Source of the DNA: Sternotherus odoratus
Taxonomy: Eukaryota > Chordata > Testudines > Kinosternidae
Assembly: GCA_032164245.1 (NCBI GenBank)
Contig: JAVMKO010000001.1
Span: 74,335,892-74,399,891, forward strand
Length of the DNA: 64,000 nt
Reading direction: 5' to 3'
Part shown: in pieces, positions 1-9,600 of the stretch
How positions within the stretch are numbered: the stretch's first letter is position 1
Layout: the number at the start of each line of letters is the position of its first letter
Notes under the pieces: generated by a model
Database searches by the model: none
The model's input: the letters and a program-made list of their open reading frames with translations, nothing else
What the model was told of the DNA's origin: nothing
Made by a program: the position numbers and the translations under genes

Positions 1-56
1 CCTTATAGCACTGTATATATGCCCCTGTCGACCCTTCCCCGCTCAGTTCCTTCTTC
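1..56 (+). repeat. DIRS left inverted terminal repeat (inner part)
   Basis: These bases are the reverse complement of 5737-5792, essentially without mismatch. The match stops at 56/5737, marking the inner boundary of the repeat. The outer part is left of the window. Confidence 0.9.
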
Positions 57-247
57 CCGCCCATGACGGTTAGCTGGAATCCCCTTTAGATCGTAGCGGT
101 ATCCCAACCCTTTGATAATTGTTAGCTGTGCTAGTTCCAATTAGTGTTAAGTGTTAGCAGTTCTTAGATAAGATAGTTCTAAGTAGTGTTAAGTGTTAGT
201 AGTTATTAGATAGGATAGAGTGTTCCTATCAGTCCTCGCCCCGGGGC

Positions 248-2608
248 ATGCCTGGCGCGCCGGGCTTCAAAAACTGCGAGCACTGTGGGAGGCCTATGCC
301 AAACAGCGATCCCCACACGAAGTGCTTGAAGTGCCTGGGCGAGGGCCATCAGTCCGAGCGCTGCGCAATCTGCAAGAGCTTCAAACCTAGGACAAAGAAG
401 GAGAGAGATCATCGCCTGCGCTTAATCCTTATGGAGTCCGCTCTCCAGCCTCAGGGAGATCTCTCATCCAAGGTAGCTCGAAGCGCTCCGGCCTCGGTAC
501 GGGACCCGGCGGTGCCGAGGAAAGGAAACTCGCACCGGCACCGGTCCCCACTACGCACTGCGAGCCCCAGACGGCACCGCTCTCAATCGCCGGTGCCGCC
601 TAAGAAGCAAAGGGGCAGATCGCCAGGCCGTAAGGCCAAGGCGAAGACCCGGCACACCCAGGGCCACGCAGATGAGTCCCGTGGGGTGCCGTTGGTGTCT
701 GGCCCGGTGCGCGCGCACGCATCGGGAGATGGTGCAGCGCTGCACGGGCACCTCCAGGACTTCCCGGCGCCGTCGACCCCGGAGACTTTCGAAGCGGCAC
801 GGGATTTGATTGAATCAGCGGACGGAGTTGGTACGGTACCACCTCTCACAGTCCCGCCGTTCCTGGACCCGGTGCCAGCGACGACACCGGCGCCACATGG
901 GACACCGGCACCGTCTGGGCCGGTCACTCCCTTAATCCCTCCGATGCAGTCGGCACCGGCACCGGGAGCTTCCTTCGCCCCAGCGCAGACGGCACCGGAC
1001 TTCCGCACGACCCCGGCACCGCCACGGGCTACGGGAGTCGACACCCCGCTACCTCCACCGGCACCGATGGCCTGTCCCGGGAAGCCTACGATGTACCAAA
1101 GATACATCATGGCACCGGAGGGCACGGCACCGCCATGGCCCAGCTCGGCGTCGGAGTCCGGCGCGTCGTCACGTTCAAGCCGCAGTCACCGCACCGGGGC
1201 ACCATCTCATAGATCGGGCCGTAGCTACCACTCTCACAGATCAGACCGGCACCGCTCACGGCACCGTCGCTCCTCCCACTCGACAACTTGGACTCAGCAG
1301 AACCCAGGCCCAGTACAGTGGCCCTTCTGGCCCCCGTGGGCGTTTCAGACACAAGGACCACCATCGGTGACGATGTCCCTTCCTGCGGTGCCACGAGGCC
1401 CTATTTCGGCTACTGTATCCAGACCTCCACCGGAGGTGGAGGGAGAGGAACCGGTACCGGGTCCCTCAGGTTTGGGCCAGTACGAAGGCCCCATGGGTCA
1501 TCACTCCTCGGCTGCCTCGATAACGGGCCCACCCACCGGGGACCTTGCCCAAGAGGAGCCACCGTTCGCCACCTCTTCCTCCTCTTCTCCGGACGAAGCA
1601 GTGGCGGGCTCCTCGACGTCCGGACTACCACCGATGGACGTAAAGGGGCATCAGGACCTCTTAAGGAGAGTAGCCCATAACTTGAACCTCACGACTGAGG
1701 AAGTTCAGGAGGAGGAAGATCCAACAGTGGACATCCTTTCTCCGGACGGGCCCAAGAGAATCGCCCTCCCGTTCCTCAAAAAGATCAACACAATGTCAAA
1801 CACTCTGTGGCAGACGCCTGCCTCGATTCCACCAACGGCAAAAGGGGTGGAACGCCGTTATTTCGCTCCTCGAGCAGGCTACGAACATTTGTTCACTCAT
1901 CCACCACCGGGCTCCCTGGTGGCAGACGCAGTAAATCATAGGGAGAGGCAGGGTCACACAGGACCCACACCCAAATCTCAGGATGCAAAAAAACTAGATT
2001 TATACGGCAGAAAAGTGTACTCGTCGGCCTCCCTGCAGCTCAAAATTGCGAACCAACAGGCAGCACTAGGCCGTTACGCATTTAATTCTTGGGCTGCTCT
2101 AGGCAAGTTCCAGGAGAAGATTCCCAAGGACTCGTCGCCGGAGTTCACGGCTATCCTGGAGGAGGGCAAGGTGATCTCCAGGGCGGCACTGCAGGCCGCG
2201 CTTGATTCCGCAGACTCAGCCTCCAGATCAATGGCTACTGGGATAGTAATGAGAAGGGGGGCATGGCTCCAGGTTTCAGGCATCCCTCCTCCCGTCCAGG
2301 CGTCCATCCAAGACCTGCCCTTTGATAAGCAGGGACTATTTTCCGAGGATACGGACAAAAAACTTCATTCTATGAAGGATTCTAGGGCGATGCTTAGGTC
2401 ATTAGGCCTTCACACCCCTCAAACGGTCAGGCGCCCTTTCAGGCCACCACAAGTCCAACAGCCTCGGCCATACCAACCAGTTCCCAGGCGAGACATAAAT
2501 CGAAGGGGAGGAAGGGGAAACAATAGAGGGAGACCCCGTTCTTCATCCCGCAACGGCCAGCAGAACCAGGGGCCAAGGCAACCCCCTAATGCTAGGCCTA
2601 ACTTTTGA
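248..2608 (+). CDS. DIRS ORF1, gag-like protein
   Basis: This 786-residue frame is the first ORF of the DIRS element. Near the N-terminus there is a Cys/His cluster: C10-x2-C13, H23-x2-C26-x2-C29, H34, C39-x2-C42, as in gag-like proteins of vertebrate DIRS elements, where it probably binds nucleic acid. The middle (about residues 80-460) is rich in Pro, Ser, Ala, Arg and Thr, with SR/HRS-type runs, and its DNA is GC-rich with repeated gcaccgg-type units. The C-terminal third is less biased and ends in an Arg/Gly/Gln-rich basic tail. The frame overlaps the next ORF by about 20 bases (2589-2608). The ATG at 248 is the first in frame. Several antisense frames across the GC-rich part are compositional shadows. 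Confidence 0.88.
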   Translation: MPGAPGFKNCEHCGRPMPNSDPHTKCLKCLGEGHQSERCAICKSFKPRTKKERDHRLRLILMESALQPQGDLSSKVARSAPASVRDPAVPRKGNSHRHRSPLRTASPRRHRSQSPVPPKKQRGRSPGRKAKAKTRHTQGHADESRGVPLVSGPVRAHASGDGAALHGHLQDFPAPSTPETFEAARDLIESADGVGTVPPLTVPPFLDPVPATTPAPHGTPAPSGPVTPLIPPMQSAPAPGASFAPAQTAPDFRTTPAPPRATGVDTPLPPPAPMACPGKPTMYQRYIMAPEGTAPPWPSSASESGASSRSSRSHRTGAPSHRSGRSYHSHRSDRHRSRHRRSSHSTTWTQQNPGPVQWPFWPPWAFQTQGPPSVTMSLPAVPRGPISATVSRPPPEVEGEEPVPGPSGLGQYEGPMGHHSSAASITGPPTGDLAQEEPPFATSSSSSPDEAVAGSSTSGLPPMDVKGHQDLLRRVAHNLNLTTEEVQEEEDPTVDILSPDGPKRIALPFLKKINTMSNTLWQTPASIPPTAKGVERRYFAPRAGYEHLFTHPPPGSLVADAVNHRERQGHTGPTPKSQDAKKLDLYGRKVYSSASLQLKIANQQAALGRYAFNSWAALGKFQEKIPKDSSPEFTAILEEGKVISRAALQAALDSADSASRSMATGIVMRRGAWLQVSGIPPPVQASIQDLPFDKQGLFSEDTDKKLHSMKDSRAMLRSLGLHTPQTVRRPFRPPQVQQPRPYQPVPRRDINRRGGRGNNRGRPRSSSRNGQQNQGPRQPPNARPNF

Positions 2609-4532
2609 AGGTGCGCACGGGGGCGACGATCCAGTATCCAATCCTGCACCTTTCCGTCCCTTCCTGCACCGCTTGTCTCACTTTCATCAGGCATGGTCCC
2701 AACTCACCTCAGACAAATGGGTCCTCAGCCTGGTGAAGGTGGGATATTCTATCCAATTTTCCTCCCTTCCACCTACCCACCCACTTTCCCCGTCCCTCTT
2801 CAGGGACCCATCTCACGAGCAACTCCTAGTTCAGGAGGTTCAGACCCTTCTGGCTTTGGGTGCCATAGAGGAGGTTCCTCAAGAATTTTGGGGCAAGGGT
2901 TACTACTCCCGTTACTTCCTTATCCCGAAGGCCAAAGGCGGCCTTCGACCTATTCTAGACCTGCGAGGCCTCAACTCCTACATAAAGAAGCTGAAGTTTC
3001 GCATGCTCTCCCTAGCAACCATCATCCCATCCTTGGATCAAGGAGACTGGTTCGCCTCCCTCGACTTAAAGGACGCCTATTTCCATATTTCCATAATCCC
3101 CAGTCACAGGAGGTTCCTGAGGTTCGTGTTAGGGGATCGACACTACCAGTTTACAGTGCTCCCGTTCGGCCTATCGACCGCCCCAAGGGTGTTTACAAAG
3201 TGCATGTCGGTAGTAGCAGCATACCTCAGAAGGAGACATGTACATGTCTACCCGTACCTGGACGATTGGCTCATAAGAGCGAACTCAAGGGAACTGGCAG
3301 TCCAGCACGTAGATTTAGTCAGGACAACATTCCTCAGGCTAGGCCTCATGCTGAACGAACCAAAGTCGATCTTAGAGCCCTCTCAGAGAATAGAGTTCAT
3401 AGGGGCAGTATTAGACTCTCAACAAGCCATGGCATTCCTCCCTCCGGCTCGAGCCCATACCATAACGAACTTGGCCCAATCTGTACTGCAATACCCGACC
3501 ACTACGGCCAGAAACTGCATGGTCCTATTGGGCCATATGGCAGCATGCACGTATGTAGTGACATACGCAAGACTTCGGCTGAGGCCGCTACAAGCTTGGC
3601 TGGCGACGGTGTTCAAGCAGGGCAGGGATCCACTGGACCTGGTTGTCACCCTGCCCCATTACACGCTGAGCTCGCTACATTGGTGGCTTCAACCCAGCTC
3701 TCTCAGCACCGGGGTCCCCTTTTGCAAACCCCAACCAACGCTAACGCTAGGGACGGATGCCTCTGCCCTCGGCTGGGGAGCTCATCTTGGAGACTCCAGG
3801 ACCCAGGGACACTGGTCTCAGAGCGAGCTGTCCTTACACATCAACGTCCGGGAGCTGAGAGCGGTACACCTCGCGTGCCAGGTATTTCGGGACCAGTTAC
3901 AAGGCAAGTGTGTGCTGGTCCAGACGGACAACACGGCGACAATGTTTTATATAAACAAACAGGGTGGTGCTCGCTCTTCTCTCCTATGCAGGGAAGCTCT
4001 GGCCCTTTGGGAGTTCTGTATCGCACACAATATCCATCTCATAGCCACATATCTCCCAGGGGCCCAGAATGTCCTAGCGGACACCCTCAGTCGCTCGTTT
4101 CGGGGCCACGAGTGGTCTCTCAGGGGGGACATTGCGCATTCAATCTTCCTACAGTGGGGATTTCCCCGCCTAGACCTGTTCGCCACGAGGGACAACAGGA
4201 AGTGTCAGAGGTTCTGCTCCCTCATGAACATCAGCCCAGGATCAGAGGCAGATGCCTTTCAGATCCATTGGAGGGGGGGTCTGCTCTATGCATTTCCACC
4301 GTTCCCACTCATCCACAGGGTGTTACTCAAGGTTCGCCTGGACAGAGCGTCCATGATCCTAATAGCACCGGCATGGCCCCGCCAGCATTGGTATACTCTA
4401 CTGCTGTCTCTATCAGTGTCCAGACCTATAACCCTCCCCCTCCTTCCCACACTGGTGTCCCAGGACCACGGGCGGTTGCTTCACCCCAACCTCCAGTCCC
4501 TTCACCTCACGGCGTGGAATATCCGTGGCTGA
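2589..4532 (+). CDS. DIRS ORF2, reverse transcriptase / RNase H (plus C-terminal DIRS domain)
   Basis: This 647-residue protein would copy the element's RNA into DNA. Visible reverse-transcriptase motifs are LDLKDAYFHI, LPFGLSTAPRVFTKCM and the catalytic YLDD at residues 223-226 (codons from 3255). RNase H follows, with TDAS near residue 389, the acidic NVRELRAV segment, QTDN near 446 and a LADTLSR segment. The C-terminal part (LDLFATRDN, YAFPPFPLIHRVL, APAWPRQHW) matches the region that follows RNase H in DIRS1-type elements and is often described as a Dam-like methyltransferase domain; I cannot confirm a methylase motif. The frame starts inside the end of ORF1 and is completely covered downstream of 2693 by the recombinase frame. 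No stop or frameshift is seen. Confidence 0.93.
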   Translation: MLGLTFEGAHGGDDPVSNPAPFRPFLHRLSHFHQAWSQLTSDKWVLSLVKVGYSIQFSSLPPTHPLSPSLFRDPSHEQLLVQEVQTLLALGAIEEVPQEFWGKGYYSRYFLIPKAKGGLRPILDLRGLNSYIKKLKFRMLSLATIIPSLDQGDWFASLDLKDAYFHISIIPSHRRFLRFVLGDRHYQFTVLPFGLSTAPRVFTKCMSVVAAYLRRRHVHVYPYLDDWLIRANSRELAVQHVDLVRTTFLRLGLMLNEPKSILEPSQRIEFIGAVLDSQQAMAFLPPARAHTITNLAQSVLQYPTTTARNCMVLLGHMAACTYVVTYARLRLRPLQAWLATVFKQGRDPLDLVVTLPHYTLSSLHWWLQPSSLSTGVPFCKPQPTLTLGTDASALGWGAHLGDSRTQGHWSQSELSLHINVRELRAVHLACQVFRDQLQGKCVLVQTDNTATMFYINKQGGARSSLLCREALALWEFCIAHNIHLIATYLPGAQNVLADTLSRSFRGHEWSLRGDIAHSIFLQWGFPRLDLFATRDNRKCQRFCSLMNISPGSEADAFQIHWRGGLLYAFPPFPLIHRVLLKVRLDRASMILIAPAWPRQHWYTLLLSLSVSRPITLPLLPTLVSQDHGRLLHPNLQSLHLTAWNIRG

Positions 4533-5587
4533 ATGCCTCGGAGCGCCGGTGCTCGAACCGGGTTAGGGAGGTTCTGCTGGGTAGCAGAAAGTTATCAACT
4601 CGCACCACTTACATGGCCAAATGGAAACGGTTTTCCCTATGGGCTCAGCTTAAAGGTGCGGACCCCGCTCTGGCTCCCATACCTTTAATCCTGGACTACC
4701 TTCTGGACCTTAAAGGACAAGGTCTAGCCATATCAACAATTCGGGTCCACTTAGCGGCTATCTCAGCCTTCCATACAGAAGTGGGGGGGTCCTCTGTGTT
4801 TAGTAACCCCCTCGTGGGGCGCTTCCTCAAGGGATTGGAAAGGTTGTACCCTTCGGTGCGACAGCCTGTCTCTCAGTGGGACCTAAACCTGGTGCTGTCG
4901 GCCCTCATGAAGCCCCCCTTTGAGCCCCTAGCCTCCTGCCCTCTCCCTTACCTTTCATGGAAGACGGCCTTCCTTGTAGCTATTACTTCCGCACGTCGGG
5001 TCTCCGAGATCAGAGCTCTCACCTCGGAGCCCCCGTACACTGTCTTCCATAAAGATAAGGTTCAACTACGGCCTCATCCGGCCTTCCTCCCTAAAGTGGT
5101 CACTGCCTTCCACTTAAATCAGGACATCTTTCTCCCCGTGTTTTTTCCTAGACCTCATGCTTCCAACAAGGAAAGAATGCTACATTCTTTAGACGTAAAG
5201 AGAGCGTTGGCCTTTTACATAGAACGCACAAAACCTTTTCGTAAATCTACACAACTTTTTATTTCAGTGGCAGAACGGATGAAGGGGTTGCCGATTTCCT
5301 CGCAACGCCTGTCGAGCTGGATCACATCGTGCATCAGGCTGTGTTATAACCTCTCGAACGTTTCTCCTCCGCCACTGACAGCCCATTCAACCAGAGCCCA
5401 GGCCACATCCACAGCGTTCCTGGCTCACATCCCGATTGGCGACATCTGCAGAGCGGCGACATGGTCATCAGTCCATACCTTCTCTTCGCACTACGCCATT
5501 GTGCAACAGACTTCCGAGGACGCTGCCATGGGACAGGCGATCCTGGCAGCAGGGACTAGATCTACTCCTCTCCCACCTCCAAGGTAA
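2693..5587 (+). CDS. DIRS ORF3, tyrosine recombinase (integrase), long frame overlapping ORF2
   Basis: The frame is open for 964 codons, but only the part after about 4529 looks like protein under selection: a tyrosine recombinase of roughly 350 residues. It has an N-terminal core-binding-like segment (TTYMAKWKRFSLWAQ, AISTIRVHLAAISAFH) and a catalytic part with the first Arg in TSARRVSEIRAL, the H-x-x-R box (His at 5384-5386, Arg at 5393-5395), ATWSS, and the nucleophile Tyr at 5492-5494 in SSHYAI. It would insert the circular DNA copy by site-specific recombination without a target duplication. The upstream 612 codons (2693-4528) overlap RT/RNase H in another frame and may be only an open shadow; how the recombinase is translated is not evident, because the first ATG inside the clearly conserved part is in TTYMAKW. 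Confidence 0.85.
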   Translation: MVPTHLRQMGPQPGEGGIFYPIFLPSTYPPTFPVPLQGPISRATPSSGGSDPSGFGCHRGGSSRILGQGLLLPLLPYPEGQRRPSTYSRPARPQLLHKEAEVSHALPSNHHPILGSRRLVRLPRLKGRLFPYFHNPQSQEVPEVRVRGSTLPVYSAPVRPIDRPKGVYKVHVGSSSIPQKETCTCLPVPGRLAHKSELKGTGSPARRFSQDNIPQARPHAERTKVDLRALSENRVHRGSIRLSTSHGIPPSGSSPYHNELGPICTAIPDHYGQKLHGPIGPYGSMHVCSDIRKTSAEAATSLAGDGVQAGQGSTGPGCHPAPLHAELATLVASTQLSQHRGPLLQTPTNANARDGCLCPRLGSSSWRLQDPGTLVSERAVLTHQRPGAESGTPRVPGISGPVTRQVCAGPDGQHGDNVLYKQTGWCSLFSPMQGSSGPLGVLYRTQYPSHSHISPRGPECPSGHPQSLVSGPRVVSQGGHCAFNLPTVGISPPRPVRHEGQQEVSEVLLPHEHQPRIRGRCLSDPLEGGSALCISTVPTHPQGVTQGSPGQSVHDPNSTGMAPPALVYSTAVSISVQTYNPPPPSHTGVPGPRAVASPQPPVPSPHGVEYPWLNASERRCSNRVREVLLGSRKLSTRTTYMAKWKRFSLWAQLKGADPALAPIPLILDYLLDLKGQGLAISTIRVHLAAISAFHTEVGGSSVFSNPLVGRFLKGLERLYPSVRQPVSQWDLNLVLSALMKPPFEPLASCPLPYLSWKTAFLVAITSARRVSEIRALTSEPPYTVFHKDKVQLRPHPAFLPKVVTAFHLNQDIFLPVFFPRPHASNKERMLHSLDVKRALAFYIERTKPFRKSTQLFISVAERMKGLPISSQRLSSWITSCIRLCYNLSNVSPPPLTAHSTRAQATSTAFLAHIPIGDICRAATWSSVHTFSSHYAIVQQTSEDAAMGQAILAAGTRSTPLPPPR

Positions 5588-5602
5588 CTGCTCGTAAGAC
5601 AC

Positions 5603-5702
5603 TTGTGGGAATGGACATGAGCAAGCACTCGAAGAAGAAAGAACAGTTACTCACCTCTCGTAACGTTTGTTCTTCGAGATGTGTTGCTCATGTCCATTCC
5701 CA
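5603..5702 (+). repeat. DIRS internal complementary region
   Basis: Positions 5638-5702 are the exact reverse complement of the element's outer right end at 5882-5946 (65 bases). The preceding 5603-5640 resembles the same terminal sequence in the direct orientation, with mismatches. Together they look like the right and left element ends joined in an imperfect palindrome, which is what the DIRS internal complementary region is expected to be: a template for joining the two ends in the circular intermediate. Confidence 0.85.
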
Positions 5703-5736
5703 ATCCCACCCGCCTCCCCTCTGTCGGAGTACCGGC

Positions 5737-5946
5737 AAGAAGGAACTGAGCGGGGAAGGGTCGACAGGGGCATATATACAGTGCTATAAGGGCGCCACTC
5801 CAGGGGTCGCCCCTGCCGACCCTACGGGTACCGCTGGGGAAAACTTTCCGGGACCGTGCATGCGCGGTGCGCACACACTTGTGGGAATGGACATGAGCAA
5901 CACATCTCGAAGAACAAACGTTACGAGAGGTGAGTAACTGTTCTTT
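5737..5946 (+). repeat. DIRS right inverted terminal repeat
   Basis: Positions 5737-5792 pair with 1-56 at the left end and 5882-5946 pair with the internal complementary region at 5638-5702. The repeat is about 210 bp. The host sequence appears to resume at 5947. Confidence 0.88.
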
Positions 5947-6513
5947 TTGGATTAAAATAAGTGAACTGGGCAGTAACTTGGATAGACTGCTTTAAAGTGT
6001 GCTGGAGTGGCTAATTTCATGGTCTAGTAATGGTGCTGTGGACCATCAGGCAGGCAACCAAATTCAATTTCAGCGCTCTCAGGTCAGCCTGGGAAAATCC
6101 TCAGGGATATAGTGGGATGTGGAAGATCTTCGGGGGTGGGGGGGGTGAGTGATCACTGTTTATAAAGCTACTAAATACTTTTGGTGATAGTGAAGAAGCT
6201 TTAACTGAGAGCAAGCCCATGGGTTTTGGTACTGGAAGCTGTCTAATGGATATGTTACAGCTGGACAAATTTGGACTCCAGTGTAGGCGATCCAGTTATC
6301 TAATCAGTGGGCAGAACTCTGTTTCCTTCAATCTTCTCTCTTGAGGAGCCTTTTTTACCCATCAGCATTAAAATCTATTGAAAAGATATGCCCAGATAAT
6401 TCCATTCCTATGGACTGTCTGGTACGAGGATTCATGTCCTCAGTGTTTACATTTTTTTAGAACACTTTCTTTATAACTTGAACTCTTCTTTTTTTACTCT
6501 TGCCTTTTTCCAG
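5947..6513. other. CNOT4 intron between the DIRS insertion and the exon at 6514
   Basis: Ordinary AT-rich intron sequence. I see no gene or clear repeat in it. Confidence 0.7.
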
Positions 6514-6669
6514 ACCCAACAGTAATAACAAAGATGCCTGGCCATCATTACAGAGTTCAAGTAAATCAGCCAACGGTTTAACAATGGAACACAGGAAAAC
6601 GCCTCCTATATTAGAAAATGGCACAGACCCAGAACACATGACTCCAGATGGTCCAGACTCAGATTTCGG
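6514..6669 (+). CDS. CNOT4: CNOT4 internal exon (156 bp)
   Basis: The acceptor is ctttttccag before 6514 and the donor gtaatt starts at 6670. The first base completes a codon begun in an upstream exon outside the window, and the last two bases (gg) join the t of the next exon to make Gly. It encodes PNSNNKDAWPSLQSSSK and PPILENGTDPEHMTPDGP-type sequence. This is the first CNOT4 exon after the DIRS insertion. Confidence 0.94.
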
Positions 6670-9600
6670 GTAATTGTGCTGCCTTTTATACTTTAGCTAG
6701 CTTGCTTTCTCTCTCACTTAATGGTGTGGAGGGATGGTACTCCAGCCTCTCTGGTTGTAGCGCTGGATTCAAAACTTGATCAGGTCACATATAGAAACTA
6801 GTTTGGGCTCAGCCTGGCCTCTGCCCCAAGTCAAATACACTGCATGTGTGACAGTTTGGAAAAAACTAGAGCTAAGATAATAGGTAATAGTGCAGGTAAA
6901 GATTGAGGTGAATTGGCAGCACTGCGGTCATAGGAAACATGTGTAGAAGATTCCCACACTAAGCATGTCTGAGCCAGAGATAAGTCCCCCAGATTTATGA
7001 ACAACTTCAAAAGTTCTTCAAGAGAAGTATAATTCTTGTAGTGCATTAGGAGGCTTTTAGCTGATGACTTTTGAAAAGTTGGCTTATGATGACCAAAAAG
7101 GTGTATGTTGTAATACTAAATATTTACTTCCATCTCTTCACCTTAATATGGATTTAGGAATTTAGCTACAATATTCAGGGTTTCCTATGTTTTTGTACAC
7201 TGGCATGAATGGTAGGGCACCAGTTTGCTGAAATTCCTTTGTGCCAAGAAGTCTCATCCACTTGTTTGACCGTTTCCCGACATACTGTTACATGGGGTCT
7301 CAGAATTTCTTTAGTACTGTTATCCACTTCCATCATAAACATCGTTGGGCATATTTTGCTGCATCTTGCAATCCTATCACCACAGGCTGTGATTCCATTA
7401 GATCTCTTGTGCTAATCCAAATTTTAGAAGGGAGAAGAGAAAGGAAAACCCAGAATATCATAGATGTAGTGGTGCTAATTCAGCAGCTATTCTTCCTTTT
7501 GGGTCAATATTGAACCAAACCCTTAGCATGGTGATAAGAAATTTCACTGTTGAAGGTCACACCCTTTGGTTGAGATGTAAGAGGAGTCCTCATTTGTGTT
7601 CAGAAATCCTATGGCGCTTCACCCAAGAGTAGGAGTGTTAACAAAAGTGTCTCAGGAAAATTCTAATTAAGCTATTCAGCTTCTAAAATTTCCCCTCTAG
7701 TTTATCTCTGATATTCTTCACTTCCAGTCATTTATAAATTTCACTCCAGCTGAATTTCAGCAGTGGACAAGCATATATTATAGGCTGTACTGGGATCTTT
7801 CTGAATGCACTAAATAAGCAAAATTATTAAATGTAGGGATTCACTGATAATGAATTTTGTTTATTGATGGGGTTGTGACTGACTATATCTTGCAAAACTT
7901 GCTCACGTAAAGACCCTTTGTATAGGTCTCAAGTATAATCTGTTTTGCTTCTCAGCAATTGGATTGTTAGGGCTTGGTTACACTGGTACTTTATACTGCA
8001 ATAAAGCCCCCAGAGCGATCTACCTTAATTCTCATCCACACTGGCAGGGCACGTAGAGCACTCGAAGTCCCTGGCTATACCGGTCCTGGTACTCCTCCTT
8101 GCCAGAGGTTTAACAGCTGTTGCATATTGGGTGATATGCTTTAGCTCCACTGTAAATGGGTAGTAACAATACTGCGCTTTGAGTGATCTCTGAAAACGCG
8201 CCCCTCCCCCCCAATCTACTTAAGTCAATTGACCTCTCTTCCCTTTGTTTTGAACTGGACTGGAGGAATGCGGAAGTATGTTTTCAGAGCTTATCTGTAA
8301 CTCGGCAAATCAACAAAGCAAATGTTTGCCGAGTGAGAAGCAGAAGATTAGGAGGACCTGCATTTAAAAGACAGTTTGCTGACACACACTCTGTACTCCA
8401 AAAATCTGCACGCTCTCTCCCTCCGCATATATACAACACACTCCACCCCTCATTTGAAATGCTTGTTGCAGCCAGCTGAATGCTGGGATAACTACCTGTA
8501 ATGCACCACTCCCAGTGCTGCTGCAAGTGCTGCAAATGTGGCCACGCCAGTGCGGTTGCGGCTGTCTGTGTGGACACACTGGAGTGCTTCTCTGGAGCTG
8601 TATCTGAAGGTGGGTATAACCAAGAGCGCTATAAAGCTATAAGTGTAACCAAGTCGTAAGATAGTGAAATAAGGCCGCTGTAATTCTGAATGAGGGTTAG
8701 AGTTAATCTGGATGAATTTTCCACATCTTTGTTTAGACAAGTTTAGTGAAGAGTTTGCAACAGAATTCTTGTGCTGTAGATATGTATTAACCTTTGTCAT
8801 AAATCTGTTCAAAATGTAAATAGGATAAGTTATTCTTACAGAACTTGATTTTGCTTGAGACGAGCAAGAAGTAATTAAGTGGACTACCTTGGAATAGACA
8901 TCTTCTACATCTCTGCTACTATATGATTTTTGTCCTAAATTGTGTTTAAAGTACTTGAGGCCCAAATCTAATCCCTGATGTAAGGTTTAACCAATGTGCT
9001 TCTGCACAGAAATTACTTTTATCCAAGTCCTGTGGTCTCTGATTAGAATTAATTTAAAACTTAATCTCTTAAATGATGGTGTTTTCTAGCTAGCCAAATG
9101 GCATGCCCAAAATTCACAGCAGCAGTACATTTTAACAACTGGCTAGGATCTAGAGGGCTGCACCCAAGTAAAATAACTCAACATCAATATAAATTACTTT
9201 TGCACCAAATATGATGTTTGTGATTTGACTTGTATTGAACTGTGGCTTTCTAATAAAAATGTAATCTTCTGAAGTTCTTCATGTTACTTTTGATATTCTT
9301 TCTCTGCAGAGGCAAGCATTTGGCCCTGTACAGCCTGACTCTTGTATAGGCCTCTGTGCTAGGGGTAGATAAGCTGTACTTCTGGTCATAGCCTGAATTT
9401 ACAGGACTTTAGTTTCTGGACCTACACTGAAGCCCTAGGCTAGCATGGAATTCAGAGCACTCTGGACTGCTCCTAAATGGCTGTTGGAATCTCAAGAATG
9501 GCTGCAGTGATGTTTCAAAGGGGTTTGTGTAGTTTCCAGTGAATAGGATTCCGATGTGGCATTTTTGTCCTTTTCTCTTTCATTTTTCTCTGAATTTCTC

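Larger units (their letters stand above)
1..5946 (+). mobile_element. DIRS-type tyrosine-recombinase retrotransposon, left end cut by the window
   Basis: Three overlapping open frames run gag-like, RT/RNase H, then tyrosine recombinase, the order of vertebrate DIRS elements, which use a recombinase instead of a DDE integrase. Positions 1-56 are the reverse complement of 5737-5792, so the element has inverted terminal repeats; the right repeat continues to about 5946, so some 150 bases of the left repeat lie before the window. An internal complementary region precedes the right terminus (5603-5702). The element sits in a CNOT4 intron, in the same orientation as the gene, 567 bp upstream of the exon at 6514. 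All three frames are open, which suggests a young copy. The left junction is not visible, so an insertion-site check is impossible here. Confidence 0.93.

Noticed and set aside
583..1125. Antisense frames (up to 180 codons) in the DIRS gag region
   Set aside because: They run through the GC-rich, Pro/Ala/Gly-skewed part of ORF1 and mirror its codon bias; no domain or start context.
3419..4195. Antisense frames below the reverse transcriptase
   Set aside because: Short, on the opposite strand of a clearly coding region, with no recognisable motif.
5605..5937. Open frame at the DIRS right end and its antisense partner (5647-5874) ending in the same peptide
   Set aside because: The shared peptide is caused by the inverted repeats, not by genes.
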